DNA of 64,000 nucleotides from SZUA-365 sp049663345 (GCA_049663345.1 JBATDG010000073.1:27041-91040); one strand, 5' to 3'. Shown: positions 44,062-53,920, counted from the stretch's first letter. The notes: generated from the letters alone by a model not told the origin. Translations and numbers: made by a program.

Positions 44062-45012
44062 TTATTCCAGCGGCAGTTTCTTCCCGTTTTTCGCAAGCCA
44101 GGCGTCGAAGGTCTGGAGCTCGGGGTTTAGTTCGCGGGTGAAGGGAATACTGCGCGCGCCGCAGAAGTATTCTTCGAAATCATGCTTGAACTGGAACATG
44201 TTGCCCAGATCGTCCGCGCCGGGGAAACCGAAGCTGCGGAAAACCGAGGGGGGAACGGCGTTGTAGCGGACTTCCTCGCCAATAGCCTTCGTCATGCCGG
44301 CAGCCATCTGTGCGCCGGTGAGATGTTCGCCGGCAATGCCGACAGTCTTCCCGATGAATTCGCTGCCGCGCTTGAAAATACCGTATGCGCTTTTCCCGAT
44401 GTCCTCGGCGGCAATACCCGGCAGCTTGCGGTCGCCCATGGGAATCGTGATTCCGTAGGTACCGTCCTCACCCTTTTTCGGACCCATACCGAAGTAGATG
44501 AAATTGTCCCAGTAAAATGAAGTCAGCAGAAAGGTGGTGGGAACGCCGTTGGCCGTGAATGCTTCGCCGGCTTCACCCTTCGCATCGAAATGCGGCACTT
44601 TGTATTTCTCCATCAGCGTCGGCATGCGATCGTCTTCGAGCGGCACCCATTTGCGGGTGTCTTCAAGCGTGGACCAGACCACATGCTTCAAACCGGCATC
44701 CTTTGCGGCGCTGGCCATCGATGCCACCTGAGCGATTTCCTTTGCGGGACTGAAATGCTCCCAGAAAAAGGTGACGCAATACGCACCGTAGGCTCCGTCG
44801 AAAGCTTTGCGCAGACTTTCGGCATCGTCGACATCCGCCTGCACTACCTCTGCGCCCTGCGCTGCCAGGGCTTTCGCTTTGTCGGATCCAGCATCGCGCG
44901 TGATCGCGCGTACAGCGAATTCGCTTGTTGGATCGTTGAGAATCGCCTGTGCGAGCCCGCCGCCCTGTGCTCCCGTCGCGCCCAGAATGGCGATGATTTT
45001 CTTTTCAGCCAT
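44062..45012 (-). CDS. NmrA-like NAD(P)-binding protein
   Basis: 316 residues of the atypical SDR/NmrA (HSCARG-like) family. The N-terminal nucleotide motif is IAILGATGAQGGGLAQAIL, followed by ADVDDAESLRKAFDGAYG (about 60-77), usual for this group. The classical SDR Tyr-Lys pair is not evident, so a redox-sensing or regulatory role is as likely as catalysis. It has a strong AGGAG ribosome site and its own terminator, so it is a single-gene unit. Confidence 0.88.
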   Translation of the reverse strand: MAEKKIIAILGATGAQGGGLAQAILNDPTSEFAVRAITRDAGSDKAKALAAQGAEVVQADVDDAESLRKAFDGAYGAYCVTFFWEHFSPAKEIAQVASMASAAKDAGLKHVVWSTLEDTRKWVPLEDDRMPTLMEKYKVPHFDAKGEAGEAFTANGVPTTFLLTSFYWDNFIYFGMGPKKGEDGTYGITIPMGDRKLPGIAAEDIGKSAYGIFKRGSEFIGKTVGIAGEHLTGAQMAAGMTKAIGEEVRYNAVPPSVFRSFGFPGADDLGNMFQFKHDFEEYFCGARSIPFTRELNPELQTFDAWLAKNGKKLPLE

Positions 45013-45113
45013 GATTTCTCCTGAATTTATGTGAATATGGATTTTATTCCAGAGTCAATGTAAACAGAGGGAAGCGTGGAGAAATTCCCGAACGGAGGAT
45101 TGGGTAAAATGAG

Positions 45114-45150
45114 GAATAGGACCCGTCGAGCTGACAGGTCCTATTCTTTT
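45114..45150. terminator. Inverted repeat, probable (bidirectional) terminator
   Basis: GAATAGGACC (45114-45123) and GGTCCTATTC (45137-45146) pair perfectly over 10 bp with a 13-base loop, followed on the plus strand by TTTT. On the minus strand CCTCATTTT follows. It lies between the end of the OmpA gene and the start of the NmrA-type gene, both minus strand, so it probably ends OmpA transcription. Confidence 0.6.
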
Positions 45151-45217
45151 GCGATGAAGGAATACTCTTCGTTTTCCACTCATCGCGATTTAGAGCAGAT
45201 CGTGCTTCCTTGCCTGC

Positions 45218-47113
45218 CTATTTCTGGCAGGTTTGGGTCACCTCTATTGAAATGCGGCGGTTCAGCTTGCGTATTGCTTCGAGCGCTGAGGCGGACATTT
45301 TCTTGAGGGTCCTGCCCGTCGGCTCCTGCACCTTCGGCTGACGAGAGCCGTAACCGACGGTACTGGCAACGGTTTCTGCTGAGATACCGCGCTCGATCAG
45401 CCACGTTTTCACGCGATTTGCGCGCATATCGGACAGTTCCTGATTCCGTGTGTCGGATCCTTCCTTCGAAGCATGACCCTCGATGCGGATGCGCAGACCA
45501 TCGCACTGCCGCACGAAGGCAAGCAGCGTATCAAGATTCGCCACCGTCTGCGGGAATTCGTAATTGAACTCGTCAGTGTTGACGATGAAGAAGATATCCG
45601 GGAAATCGAGACGCGTACCAACTTTCGGCGCTGCCGGACAGCCGTTGCGTCCCTTTTCATCGCTCTTCACTCCGACGATCAACGGACAGTCATCCACGCC
45701 GTCGAGAATTGTATCTCCATCTGTGTCAGGGTTCAGCGGATCGGTGCGGTAGCGGTAGGAAACCTCATCACCGTCAATCAATCCGTCCTTGTCGGTGTCC
45801 GGCACGAGAGGATTGGTCTTTTGAGTCATCACCTCGTCACCGTCATTCAGCTTGTCATTATCCGTGTCAGGATTCTTGGGATCAGTTTTGTAGCGATTGA
45901 CCTCGTCGCCGTCGTTGAGCTTGTCCTCATCCGAATCTGCAAGAGCGGGATTCGTTTTGTGAATGTTCACTTCGTCGCCATCGAGCAGGCCGTCATTGTC
46001 CGAATCGTTTACGAGTGGATTGGTGCTGAACTTCTGCACTTCATCACCATCGCGCAAACCGTCTTCATCGGTATCGGCGCTCAACGGATTCGTTTTGGAA
46101 TCCTTCACCTCATCGCCGTCAATCAATCCATCTTTATCAGTGTCCGGGCTTTGAGGATCAGTTTTTCTTGCAATCTCCTCACCGTCATTCAATCCGTCGC
46201 TGTCGGTATCCGTCTTGACGGGCGAGGTGCTGTGTTTGAAGATTTCGTCATAGTCTGTCAGGTTGTCGCTGTCGGTATCAGCTTTCAGGGGATCCGTGTT
46301 GTATGTGCGCACTTCCTGAAAATCATTGAGCCCATCGCCATCCGTGTCAGGATTGCGCGGGTCAGTGCCGATCTTTTCTTCTTCATCGTCGGACAGCCCC
46401 TCGCCGTCGGTATCTCTCGTTCCAAACAGGTAGTACGACAAACCGAGTCCAAAAGTAAGGAAGGCATCGTCAGCGCTTCCACTCACGCTATAGTCATCGA
46501 AATAATCGGTCTGCGTCAGGCGCATCGTCGCCCTGCCGTTGAGCACAAGACTGTTGGTGAGATAGGATTCAAATCCGAAGCCGAATGGCATGGTCAACTG
46601 CGTCTTATCATAGAGATTCTTCGCATTATTTGGAAGCTGTTCGTTGGCGAAGAGTGTTGCCGGATTCCACTCCAGCATCCCTACACCTGCGAAAACAAAC
46701 GGGACAAACCGCTGACTGGGAAAAATATTCAGCGACAGCAGCAAGTCATAGGCGGAGAAGCGTATGGCATTTTTCTCCTCGATTCGAGTGGTACCCGTAC
46801 CCGGATAGATCCCGCCGAGTTCATTTCCCTCGCCGAAGAAAGCGGGGTTAGCGGTAACGATGATGTTGTCGACTTTATAGCGGGCCTGTCCCAGGGTGAC
46901 CATGGCATGGACTGATAGTTCAGGTATGATATTGTAGCGGGCAAATGCGTCGCCTGCGAGCCAGAACTGGTTGTCAGAAAAATCACCCCAGTATTTCACT
47001 GCCCCCGCATCAATACCAAACGACAATAGTCCGCCCGAAACCTGGGCTTGGATCTTGCCAGCTGCAGAAAGCAGCAGCAGGATAATTGCTATATACATTC
47101 CATTTCGTCGCAT
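45218..47113 (-). CDS. OmpA family protein with 11 thrombospondin type 3 repeats
   Basis: 631 residues. A signal peptide (IAIILLLLSAAGKIQA) is followed by a beta-barrel-like domain of about 220 residues (GLLSFGIDAGAVKYWGDFSD, ending FGLGLSYYLFG). Eleven tandem Asp-rich repeats of about 23 residues follow (about 235-490; consensus DTDxDGLxDGDEV then TxPL), which bind calcium in related proteins. Last is a C-terminal OmpA domain with peptidoglycan-binding residues (ELSDMRANRVKTWL and NRRISIEV). It anchors the outer membrane to the cell wall, with the repeats as a calcium-stabilised spacer. The repeats are also visible as DNA repeats at 45.7-46.4 kb. Confidence 0.93.
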   Translation of the reverse strand: MRRNGMYIAIILLLLSAAGKIQAQVSGGLLSFGIDAGAVKYWGDFSDNQFWLAGDAFARYNIIPELSVHAMVTLGQARYKVDNIIVTANPAFFGEGNELGGIYPGTGTTRIEEKNAIRFSAYDLLLSLNIFPSQRFVPFVFAGVGMLEWNPATLFANEQLPNNAKNLYDKTQLTMPFGFGFESYLTNSLVLNGRATMRLTQTDYFDDYSVSGSADDAFLTFGLGLSYYLFGTRDTDGEGLSDDEEEKIGTDPRNPDTDGDGLNDFQEVRTYNTDPLKADTDSDNLTDYDEIFKHSTSPVKTDTDSDGLNDGEEIARKTDPQSPDTDKDGLIDGDEVKDSKTNPLSADTDEDGLRDGDEVQKFSTNPLVNDSDNDGLLDGDEVNIHKTNPALADSDEDKLNDGDEVNRYKTDPKNPDTDNDKLNDGDEVMTQKTNPLVPDTDKDGLIDGDEVSYRYRTDPLNPDTDGDTILDGVDDCPLIVGVKSDEKGRNGCPAAPKVGTRLDFPDIFFIVNTDEFNYEFPQTVANLDTLLAFVRQCDGLRIRIEGHASKEGSDTRNQELSDMRANRVKTWLIERGISAETVASTVGYGSRQPKVQEPTGRTLKKMSASALEAIRKLNRRISIEVTQTCQK

Positions 47114-47314
47114 GAGAGCCTCATAATGCTGTGAGAAATTAGAGCAGCCCGCGAAGCAGATCGCAATGGCGCTGCTGTCAGCATTGCTGGATGCAAGGCT
47201 GTCGAATACTGTGCATGATTATACATATATGGTACCACTCCCGGAGAGGACAGTCAATCGGGTAAACAACGTATATTCGGTAATTCGATCTGGGCCGAAA
47301 TTTACCGTGTCACC

Positions 47315-48019
47315 CTAATTCGCAGAACCCGTAAAAGTGGAATTGTCGGCCGAAAGCAGTCCGTTCTTGATTGCATAGCGGACGAGGCCGGCTGTCTCAT
47401 GAAGCTTGAGTTTCTGCATGAGGTTGGTACGGTGGGTATTGACTGTTCGAATGCTGATATACAGCTTTTCCCCGATCTCCCTGTTTGTCAGTCCCTCGGC
47501 AATGAGTCGCAGTATCTCGGTTTCCCGCTTCGTGAGTGGGCTCTCACTTTCTTCCGCAAGTTCAGGACCGGCCCCAACGCCTCCTTCAGCAGCTGCGCGA
47601 TCGAAAAATTCACGGATGACTACATTCGACACGAGTGTACAAAAGAATGTCTTGCCGGAAATCACGGATTCCGCCGCGTGATAAATCTCGTCCTTCGCGG
47701 CTGTCTTGAGAATGTAGCCGTTCGCGCCCGCCTTGAGCATCCGGTAAATGTATTCCTCGTCAGCGTGTATCGTGAGTGCGAGTATCTTCAGGTCAGGGTA
47801 GAGCGGCCGCAGTGCGTATGTCGCTTCCAGGCCGTTGACCGTCGGCATGCTGATGTCGAGAATGACTAGATCGGGAAGGTGCTGCGCGACAAGCGCCGTA
47901 ACTTCGCTGCCGTCCGAGGCTTCCGCAACGACTTCGAACTGGCCGGAACTCTCCAGCACCAGCTTCAGTCCGCTCCGGACCACTTCATGATCATCAGCGA
48001 TCAGGACCTTCGTCTTCAT
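47315..48019 (-). CDS. NarL/FixJ-type response regulator (receiver + LuxR HTH)
   Basis: 234 residues. The receiver has acidic residues in LIADDHEVVRSGL, phospho-acceptor Asp in LVILDISMPTVNG (about residue 55), Thr in LALTIHADEE and Lys in GYILKTA, so it is complete. A GerE/LuxR helix-turn-helix follows (about 165-225: LTKRETEILRLIAEG and NREIGEKLYISIRTVNTH). It lies 25 bases downstream of the histidine kinase gene and is its likely partner, acting as a DNA-binding regulator. Confidence 0.95.
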   Translation of the reverse strand: MKTKVLIADDHEVVRSGLKLVLESSGQFEVVAEASDGSEVTALVAQHLPDLVILDISMPTVNGLEATYALRPLYPDLKILALTIHADEEYIYRMLKAGANGYILKTAAKDEIYHAAESVISGKTFFCTLVSNVVIREFFDRAAAEGGVGAGPELAEESESPLTKRETEILRLIAEGLTNREIGEKLYISIRTVNTHRTNLMQKLKLHETAGLVRYAIKNGLLSADNSTFTGSAN

Positions 48020-48043
48020 GGAATTATCCCGGGCTCATGGCAT

Positions 48044-49660
48044 TTACCGCGCTTCGATGGGATAGGGCAGTCGCACAGTAATGCTGGTCCCTGCGCCGGG
48101 AGAGGAGTCGATGAGCAGCGTGCCCCCGAGATGTTCCGCACGTTCCCGCATGCTTACCAGACCCATTCCATGCATGCTGCCTTCGATGAAGACAATCTCT
48201 GATGGAATAAAGCCGATGCCGTTGTCGCTTATTATCATGGTGATTTTACGATCACGGCAGTCGAGTGCTATGCTCGCTTCGTCGGCATGAGCATGATGAA
48301 CGATGTTGGAAAGCGCTTCCTGGGCGATGCGATAGAGCGCCGTTTCGTGTTCTTGCAGTGCAGTTCTGCTCTGATATTCTTTCTCAAGAACCCTGATGGT
48401 CAATCCGTGGACTTCTTTTTGCTCGCGTGCCATGACGCGCAAAGCGGCGGCGAGTCCGAAATCATCGAGAACGCTTGGACGAAGACTGCTCGACAGTCGC
48501 CTTACGGTCTCGATCATGCTTGCAAGCTGGGTTTTCAACAGCACAAGTTTTTGATATGAGTTTTCGTTCAGATCCCTGATCTCGTCTTCGAATACCTCGA
48601 TGTTCAGTTTCATCCCGCTCATTCGCTGACAGAGATCATCATGCAGATCCGAAGCGATGCGGCGCCGTTCCTCTTCCTGTGCTTTTTGCGTACGGATCGC
48701 GAATTGCCTGAGCTCGCCGGCTCGACGGGTTTCCGCATGCAGCAGCTGTTCGTGAAGCGTCCGCGCCTCCGAAATATTTTCGATCATGCGCACACAATAC
48801 CATGTGAGCTGCTCTCCGGAGTGGATCGCCATACCGGAGAGATGGATCCGCACATCGATCGTGTGATCGTTCACATGGTACCGCTTTTCGATCTGTACAA
48901 TGCGCCGGCTGCCGGCCCTGACGTCCTTGTACGAGGCCGACTCCACCAGGGGATTGTCGGGATGGAGCAAGGCCGGAAAAGACTCCCCGGTGATTTCGTG
49001 ATCGACGAATCCGAAAAGCTCCTTGAAACGGTCGTTCGCCTCGACGATGTAATCGTCTTCGTCCGTTATAACAATTCCCAGCGGGGCTATCTGGAACAGC
49101 ATGCTCAGCTCCCGCTCCTGGAACCGGTGCCGCTGTTTCGGGTATGGGGGAAGCTCGTCACGCAGAAGCATCCGGAAATGCGTGCTGTAGCGCTCGATGT
49201 CGCTCAGTGCCTCAAGGAGCCGCGTCTCTATTCGGAGTATGGCGTCCGTATCTAGCGTACGAGGGGCTGTATCAAAGAATTCCGCCACCGCCAGAGGGCC
49301 GTCTTCCGCGAACAGCGGAACACAGCAATATCCGAGATAGCCTGCTTCGCGAATCCGGTCGTTGCGTGAGGATTCAATGACACGCGAGATATCCTCAAAC
49401 CAAATCGCGGCCGCATCCTTCAATGCACGGTTGATAACCGCGTCATCGGGACTCATCCGGATGCCCCGGCAATATTGCAGGAAGTGGTGATCCTGCTTCC
49501 TGTCGCCGGGGACGCTCACAGCGCAGACAAAAGCGTTGTCTTCCTCCACCGGAAACCAGAGCTGTGCAAGCGTGAATTGCTCTGTTCGCCTGAGCACGGA
49601 TAGCATTTCCTCCACTGCAGGCAATGCACTTGATGACGGATACGACTCGCGGCGAGACAT
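48044..49660 (-). CDS. GAF/PAS sensor histidine kinase, NarX-type (HisKA_3)
   Basis: 538 residues from the ATG at 49660; the frame is open 28 codons further but that part looks non-coding. There is no membrane segment, so it is a cytoplasmic sensor. The N-terminal part resembles a GAF domain (about 1-165), a PAS domain follows (about 190-305: GIVITDEDDYIVEANDRFKE), then a HisKA_3 dimerisation domain with the phospho-acceptor His in ASDLHDDLCQRMSG, and a HATPase ending GMGLVSMRERAEHLGG. It pairs with the LuxR-type regulator encoded downstream and may also interact with the small receiver protein encoded upstream. Confidence 0.92.
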   Translation of the reverse strand: MSRRESYPSSSALPAVEEMLSVLRRTEQFTLAQLWFPVEEDNAFVCAVSVPGDRKQDHHFLQYCRGIRMSPDDAVINRALKDAAAIWFEDISRVIESSRNDRIREAGYLGYCCVPLFAEDGPLAVAEFFDTAPRTLDTDAILRIETRLLEALSDIERYSTHFRMLLRDELPPYPKQRHRFQERELSMLFQIAPLGIVITDEDDYIVEANDRFKELFGFVDHEITGESFPALLHPDNPLVESASYKDVRAGSRRIVQIEKRYHVNDHTIDVRIHLSGMAIHSGEQLTWYCVRMIENISEARTLHEQLLHAETRRAGELRQFAIRTQKAQEEERRRIASDLHDDLCQRMSGMKLNIEVFEDEIRDLNENSYQKLVLLKTQLASMIETVRRLSSSLRPSVLDDFGLAAALRVMAREQKEVHGLTIRVLEKEYQSRTALQEHETALYRIAQEALSNIVHHAHADEASIALDCRDRKITMIISDNGIGFIPSEIVFIEGSMHGMGLVSMRERAEHLGGTLLIDSSPGAGTSITVRLPYPIEAR

Positions 49661-49756
49661 GTGGAGCTCGGTACCTGGATAAATTCGTCGGTTATGCGGG
49701 GAAGTGATAAAAGAAAATAGACAATTGTGGGTTAAGAAGTGCACAGGAGGGATACA

Positions 49757-50206
49757 TCACTTCGAACGCTGGTCTGCGGCCTTGTTCAATTCTGACAGGA
49801 CCATGAGAATGCCGAATTTTATATTTGATCGTGAAATAATGCTGTCGGCGTGCGTCACACAATGCAGCATATCAAAATCACGTACGTCATTCGAGGTCAT
49901 GAGTACGACGTATGTTCCCGGAGTACGCTCCTTCACAGCGCTGGTACAGCTTACTGCGCCGTATGCGGGCATGCCGGAATCGATGAGCAGAATATCGGGC
50001 TTGTGCAGCGCGGTCAATGCGACGGCATCCCGTTCGTTTGTACCTACTGCATCAACGCGTATACCCGGCATGCTTTCGAGCAGAGCAAGGAGACTCGCGC
50101 GATACTCGCTGCGCTCATCGACAACAACGAAAGAGTACATCCGTGTGTCGTCGGTAATCATTGTCGTTCCATACCGTACAATACGCGACAGCATCACCGG
50201 CGGCAA
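49757..50206 (-). CDS. Stand-alone receiver-like protein, degenerate
   Basis: 149 residues or fewer; internal ATGs (residues 5, 16 and 23) are possible starts, and the receiver fold begins at MYSFVVVDERSEYRASLLA. The Asp pocket (VVVDE) and an acceptor-like Asp (ILLIDSGMP) are kept, and the Thr/Ser position reads LMTS. The conserved Lys of receiver domains is missing (HADSIISRSN in its place). No output domain follows. It lies upstream of the kinase and regulator genes on the same strand, so it may tune their phosphotransfer or bind without being switched by phosphate. Confidence 0.7.
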   Translation of the reverse strand: MPPVMLSRIVRYGTTMITDDTRMYSFVVVDERSEYRASLLALLESMPGIRVDAVGTNERDAVALTALHKPDILLIDSGMPAYGAVSCTSAVKERTPGTYVVLMTSNDVRDFDMLHCVTHADSIISRSNIKFGILMVLSELNKAADQRSK

Positions 50207-50379
50207 TAGGGTGAATGGTGTATTTCCTTGCTGCGATGCATTTCTGCGTTATCACGTCACCACGATTTTCAATTGGCTAGCTTCCTCCCAATCTTCTGTA
50301 TACCTTACAGATGTAACTTCTCTAAACGTATTTACCCGCAGTTCCGTCATGGGCGGCATGCGCTATCATGGAAACTGCT

Positions 50380-51219
50380 ATGAGAAAATCCATCCTCTTC
50401 CTGTTTCTTGGAATGTGTTTCGTCACGCAAGTGCAGGCGCAATCCACTACACGTGACTCGACATCCCATCCGTATCATGTGAATTACTGGGTGACCGGTC
50501 CGCTGCTAACCGTGGGAGTGACGGCGAACTATCTGGGAATACCGGCGATCATGGAAAAGAAAGCCATCTCCCAGCTCGAGATCGAGGCCCTGGACCCCGA
50601 TGTCATCAACGCTTTCGACCGCTGGGCGCTGCGTCAGGACCCCGCCCTCATTGACGACTACCTCAAGTATTCAAATTATGTTCTGACTCCGACGGTACTG
50701 CTTCCGGTGGCCCTGCTGCTCGACGGACAGATTCAGGAGGACTGGTTCGACATCCTTTTCATGTACATGGAAACCATGTCGCTCACTTCCAATATTTATG
50801 AATGGACGCCCATCGGTCCTTCTTTCCTGAACAGATACCGGCCGGTCACATACTACAACGAGCTCGACTATGACGCGAGAAGGTCGGGCAACAACCGGAA
50901 TTCCTTCTACAGCGGACATGTCGCATCAGCTGCCGCGGCGACCTTTTTCATCGCAAAAGTGTACAGCGATTATCATCCCTCCATCGGTGACGACAAATAT
51001 TATCTCTATGCGGCGGCGCTGGTTCCGCCGGTAATTCTCGGGTATTTCCGAATGGTTTCGCTCCGGCATTTCCCTTCAGATATACTCATGGGCATCGGTA
51101 TCGGCGCGCTGTGCGGCATTCTTGTTCCCGAACTCCACCGCATCTCGCAGGAAAATATTTCGCTGGGAGTATACACCACCCCCGAAGCGACAGGCCTCGC
51201 CATTCAGTGGAATCCCTGA
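50380..51219 (+). CDS. PAP2 superfamily phosphatase-like membrane protein
   Basis: 279 residues from the ATG at 50380, which begins a signal peptide (MRKSILFLFLGMCFVTQVQA); an ATG four codons upstream is the alternative. The three phosphatase motifs are present in altered form: RYRPVTYYN (about 150), NSFYSGHVASAA (about 175) and RMVSLRHFPSDIL (about 225) with the catalytic His and Asp. Several hydrophobic helices surround them. PAP2 proteins hydrolyse lipid phosphates such as undecaprenyl pyrophosphate or phosphatidate. The signal-peptide form of about 280 residues is common in Bacteroidota-type genomes. Confidence 0.85.
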   Translation: MRKSILFLFLGMCFVTQVQAQSTTRDSTSHPYHVNYWVTGPLLTVGVTANYLGIPAIMEKKAISQLEIEALDPDVINAFDRWALRQDPALIDDYLKYSNYVLTPTVLLPVALLLDGQIQEDWFDILFMYMETMSLTSNIYEWTPIGPSFLNRYRPVTYYNELDYDARRSGNNRNSFYSGHVASAAAATFFIAKVYSDYHPSIGDDKYYLYAAALVPPVILGYFRMVSLRHFPSDILMGIGIGALCGILVPELHRISQENISLGVYTTPEATGLAIQWNP

Positions 51220-51297
51220 GGTCCACTGATCGCCGGAGGACTCTAAAGCAGGACGAAAAGTAATTCCTCCACGCGATGTCTGCTTTGCGGGCAGGGA

Positions 51298-53775
51298 CTA
51301 CCGCAGCACCAGAATCTTACGCGTGAGTTGTTTTTCACCCATCGAAAAGCGGCAGAAATACACGCCTTCCGGCAGCGTCGAGATGTCGAACTGCTGCGTA
51401 TGCGTTCCAGCATTTTCAAACTGCTCGGTCAGCAAGGCGATGCGTCTGCCCTGCGCGTTGGTTATTTCAAGACGGACGGAGCCGGATACCGGGACGGTGT
51501 AGCGGATGGTGGTCACGGTCGTACCGGGATTGGGATAACTCTGCTCGAGTTCCATCGCATCCGGATTGGAGTGCGTCGCTTCCACCGGGGTGGCGGAGGC
51601 GAGTTCGTAAATTCCCCGGCCATGAGTGGCGGCGAACAGGCGTCCCGAAGGTGCGTGGTACGACAGATCCATCACGCTCACGATCGGCAGACCGTCGCCG
51701 AGCACTTCCCAGTTCCTTCCCATATTGCTCGTGACAAACACCTTCAGATCCGTGCCGATCCAGATCACGGAGTCGTTGGAAGGATCCAGCGCGAGGGTGT
51801 TGATTGGAGCGACCGGCAGATCACCGTTGAGAATCTCCCAGCTGCTGCCGCCGTCTGTTGTCATTACGATATTCTTGCCTGAATATCCGGAAAAGGTCAC
51901 GTAAAGCCGGTTGGGATCGGTCGCGTGGTATTCCATATCGGTGATGGCTGCAGTGAAAATTTTCGGACCCGGGGTACACGTGACGCCTTCGTCCGTCGAA
52001 AGGGCGACGCCGCCGTCGCTGCTGTAGCCTTCTGCCATGTGCGAAGGGTCGGCAGGCGAGATGGCTATTTTCTGAATTGAGCGATTGGCGACGACGCGCT
52101 CAGACACCTTGAGCCACTCGTCGCCGCGGTTGCTGGTCTTGTACAGATGCGTCGTACTGGCGGTGAACAGCGTCGCCGGATCCCGTGGATGCATGACCAC
52201 CGGCGTGATCCATGCGCCATCCTCCTGAATGCCGATTTTGATGCTGCTCCAGGTCCTTCCACTGTCCATGGATCGCCAATGGTTTTTCCCGTTCTGCATT
52301 TCGGTGTAGAGAATGCCGGGATTTTCGTAGTCGATGTTGCAAACGGCGCCGTCGGAACCTGTGACCTTCAGCCAGTCCTCACTTGGCAGGGATCGGAGGT
52401 GGGAGCCGTTGTCCTGCGTGCCGCCGAGTATGATGTGGGGATCCGTATAAGAGACGTCGATGTCGTAATACTGGGTAATCGGCATGATATGCGTTTTCCC
52501 GTCGTAGGTCGAGCCGCCGTCAGTGCTCCGGTTGAAGCCGCCGTCATGTCCCGTGTAGAAAATAGTCGGGTCGGAAGGTGCGAATTCCAGCGCGTGCTGA
52601 TCTGCGTGGGAAGGACTGCGGTAGCTCCAGGTCTGTCCGCCGTCGAGCGTCTGATAGATGAGAATGCCGCCGAGAAGCACGCGGTCGGGATTCACCGGAT
52701 CCACCGCGAGATCGCAGTTATAAAAACCCTGTCCGTTAAACACATTGTACGGAGGCGCCGAAGTGCTGTCCCATTTCACCCCGCCATCAGTTGATTTCAG
52801 CATGACATAAAAGTTGCTTCCGCTGGATTTCACCAGCGCTGCATACATCACCTCGGGATGCGCTTTGCAGCAGTCAATGGCCAGACGCCGGATCTCGGTG
52901 AGCGAGAGGCCAAGATCATCCACCCAGCTCTGCGACAGGTATTCCCATGTGTCGCCGGTATCGGTACTCTTATAGATGCCTTTCGCACGTACGCCTGCAA
53001 ACCAGGTCGCCGGGTCATCCGGATGCATCATCAAATCGTAGACCTCGCCTGCGAGAACGGTCTCCCAGCTATGCCCGGCGTCCTTCGTCCGCACCAACCC
53101 TTTCAGCGTCGCGGCGAACACCGTATTCCCATCGGTGGGATGCACGCGCATCGCTGAGGTGCGCGTGCTGTTGAACCAGGTCGTCGTCGACCAGGTCGCG
53201 CCCGCATCGGTGGATTTGAAGACGCCAAGACCGGGGTAGGAGTAGGTCCACACATTAGCCTCTCCCGATCCCGCCCAGATATTATCCGTGTTGGAAGGAT
53301 CGATGGCAATGGCGCCCATTGCCAGTGTGGGCAGATCGTCCGCGATCGGAAGCACGGTCGTACCGCCGTCGACGGATTTCCAGATGCCGCCATTCGCGGC
53401 CGTCAGGTAAATGATGTCGGGATTGGTTGGATGAATGGCAATGCCGGTTACGCGTCCGCCGCGGTTTCGCGGACCTAGATTCACCCAAGCCGCCTCCGCG
53501 ACTGCGCCGGATTTATCCAGCACTTTCGGCCGGTACACGTCCATCGTCTGCAGCTGCCGCCAGGCTTCCATTCTTTCCTGTCCGGGGGCTTCCTCGCCTT
53601 CCGCCACCCGTTCGCGCGTGTACCACAACGCTCGCGAGATAATGTCATCGGGTCCTTCGACCGGCCGCACCGCCGATCCGCCATCAGCTTCCTGCGCCCA
53701 AGACGAGATCGGTATAATGCAGCAGGCGGCCAGAATGAATGCAATACAAATTGGGGAGAAGCAGCGTGGTATCAT
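51298..53775 (-). CDS. Secreted Asp-box propeller protein with T9SS sorting domain
   Basis: 825 residues from the ATG at 53775, which begins a signal peptide (FILAACCIIPISSWA); the frame is open 19 codons further upstream. The body consists of about a dozen Asp-box (BNR) units such as IYKSTDTGDTWE, VFKSTDAGATWS and IVMTTDGGSSWE, the pattern of sialidase/VPS10-like beta-propellers. No catalytic residues of sialidases can be pointed out. The last 85 residues are a T9SS sorting domain (SYPNPGTTVTTIRY to LTRKILVLR), so the protein is exported to or attached on the cell surface. Function unknown, perhaps binding or adhesion. Confidence 0.9.
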   Translation of the reverse strand: MIPRCFSPICIAFILAACCIIPISSWAQEADGGSAVRPVEGPDDIISRALWYTRERVAEGEEAPGQERMEAWRQLQTMDVYRPKVLDKSGAVAEAAWVNLGPRNRGGRVTGIAIHPTNPDIIYLTAANGGIWKSVDGGTTVLPIADDLPTLAMGAIAIDPSNTDNIWAGSGEANVWTYSYPGLGVFKSTDAGATWSTTTWFNSTRTSAMRVHPTDGNTVFAATLKGLVRTKDAGHSWETVLAGEVYDLMMHPDDPATWFAGVRAKGIYKSTDTGDTWEYLSQSWVDDLGLSLTEIRRLAIDCCKAHPEVMYAALVKSSGSNFYVMLKSTDGGVKWDSTSAPPYNVFNGQGFYNCDLAVDPVNPDRVLLGGILIYQTLDGGQTWSYRSPSHADQHALEFAPSDPTIFYTGHDGGFNRSTDGGSTYDGKTHIMPITQYYDIDVSYTDPHIILGGTQDNGSHLRSLPSEDWLKVTGSDGAVCNIDYENPGILYTEMQNGKNHWRSMDSGRTWSSIKIGIQEDGAWITPVVMHPRDPATLFTASTTHLYKTSNRGDEWLKVSERVVANRSIQKIAISPADPSHMAEGYSSDGGVALSTDEGVTCTPGPKIFTAAITDMEYHATDPNRLYVTFSGYSGKNIVMTTDGGSSWEILNGDLPVAPINTLALDPSNDSVIWIGTDLKVFVTSNMGRNWEVLGDGLPIVSVMDLSYHAPSGRLFAATHGRGIYELASATPVEATHSNPDAMELEQSYPNPGTTVTTIRYTVPVSGSVRLEITNAQGRRIALLTEQFENAGTHTQQFDISTLPEGVYFCRFSMGEKQLTRKILVLR

Positions 53776-53920
53776 GGCGCATCCGAGGTAATGACATTGC
53801 TCGGTGAAAGATACGGAGTCTGGAAGTCTCACGCAGATTCCTTAGCACTCTGTTTCTTTATCGCAATCGCTGCGGTTTGGAATACAAGTATTTGCCTGAA
53901 TTTGCGCCAGAAGGATTGCA

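Noticed and set aside
45700..46430. Possible CRISPR-like or tandem DNA repeat array
   Set aside because: The period of about 69 bases matches 23-residue coding repeats, units are imperfect and have no unique spacers.
45473..46915. 480-codon plus-strand frame with repeated VRI/IRI patterns
   Set aside because: Antisense of the Asp-rich repeats of the OmpA protein; the repeat pattern is explained by the coding strand.
51220..51297. Possible terminator between the convergent PAP2 and propeller genes
   Set aside because: AAAGCAG and CTGCTTT can pair, but the loop is about 28 bases and there is no T-run, so it is not listed.
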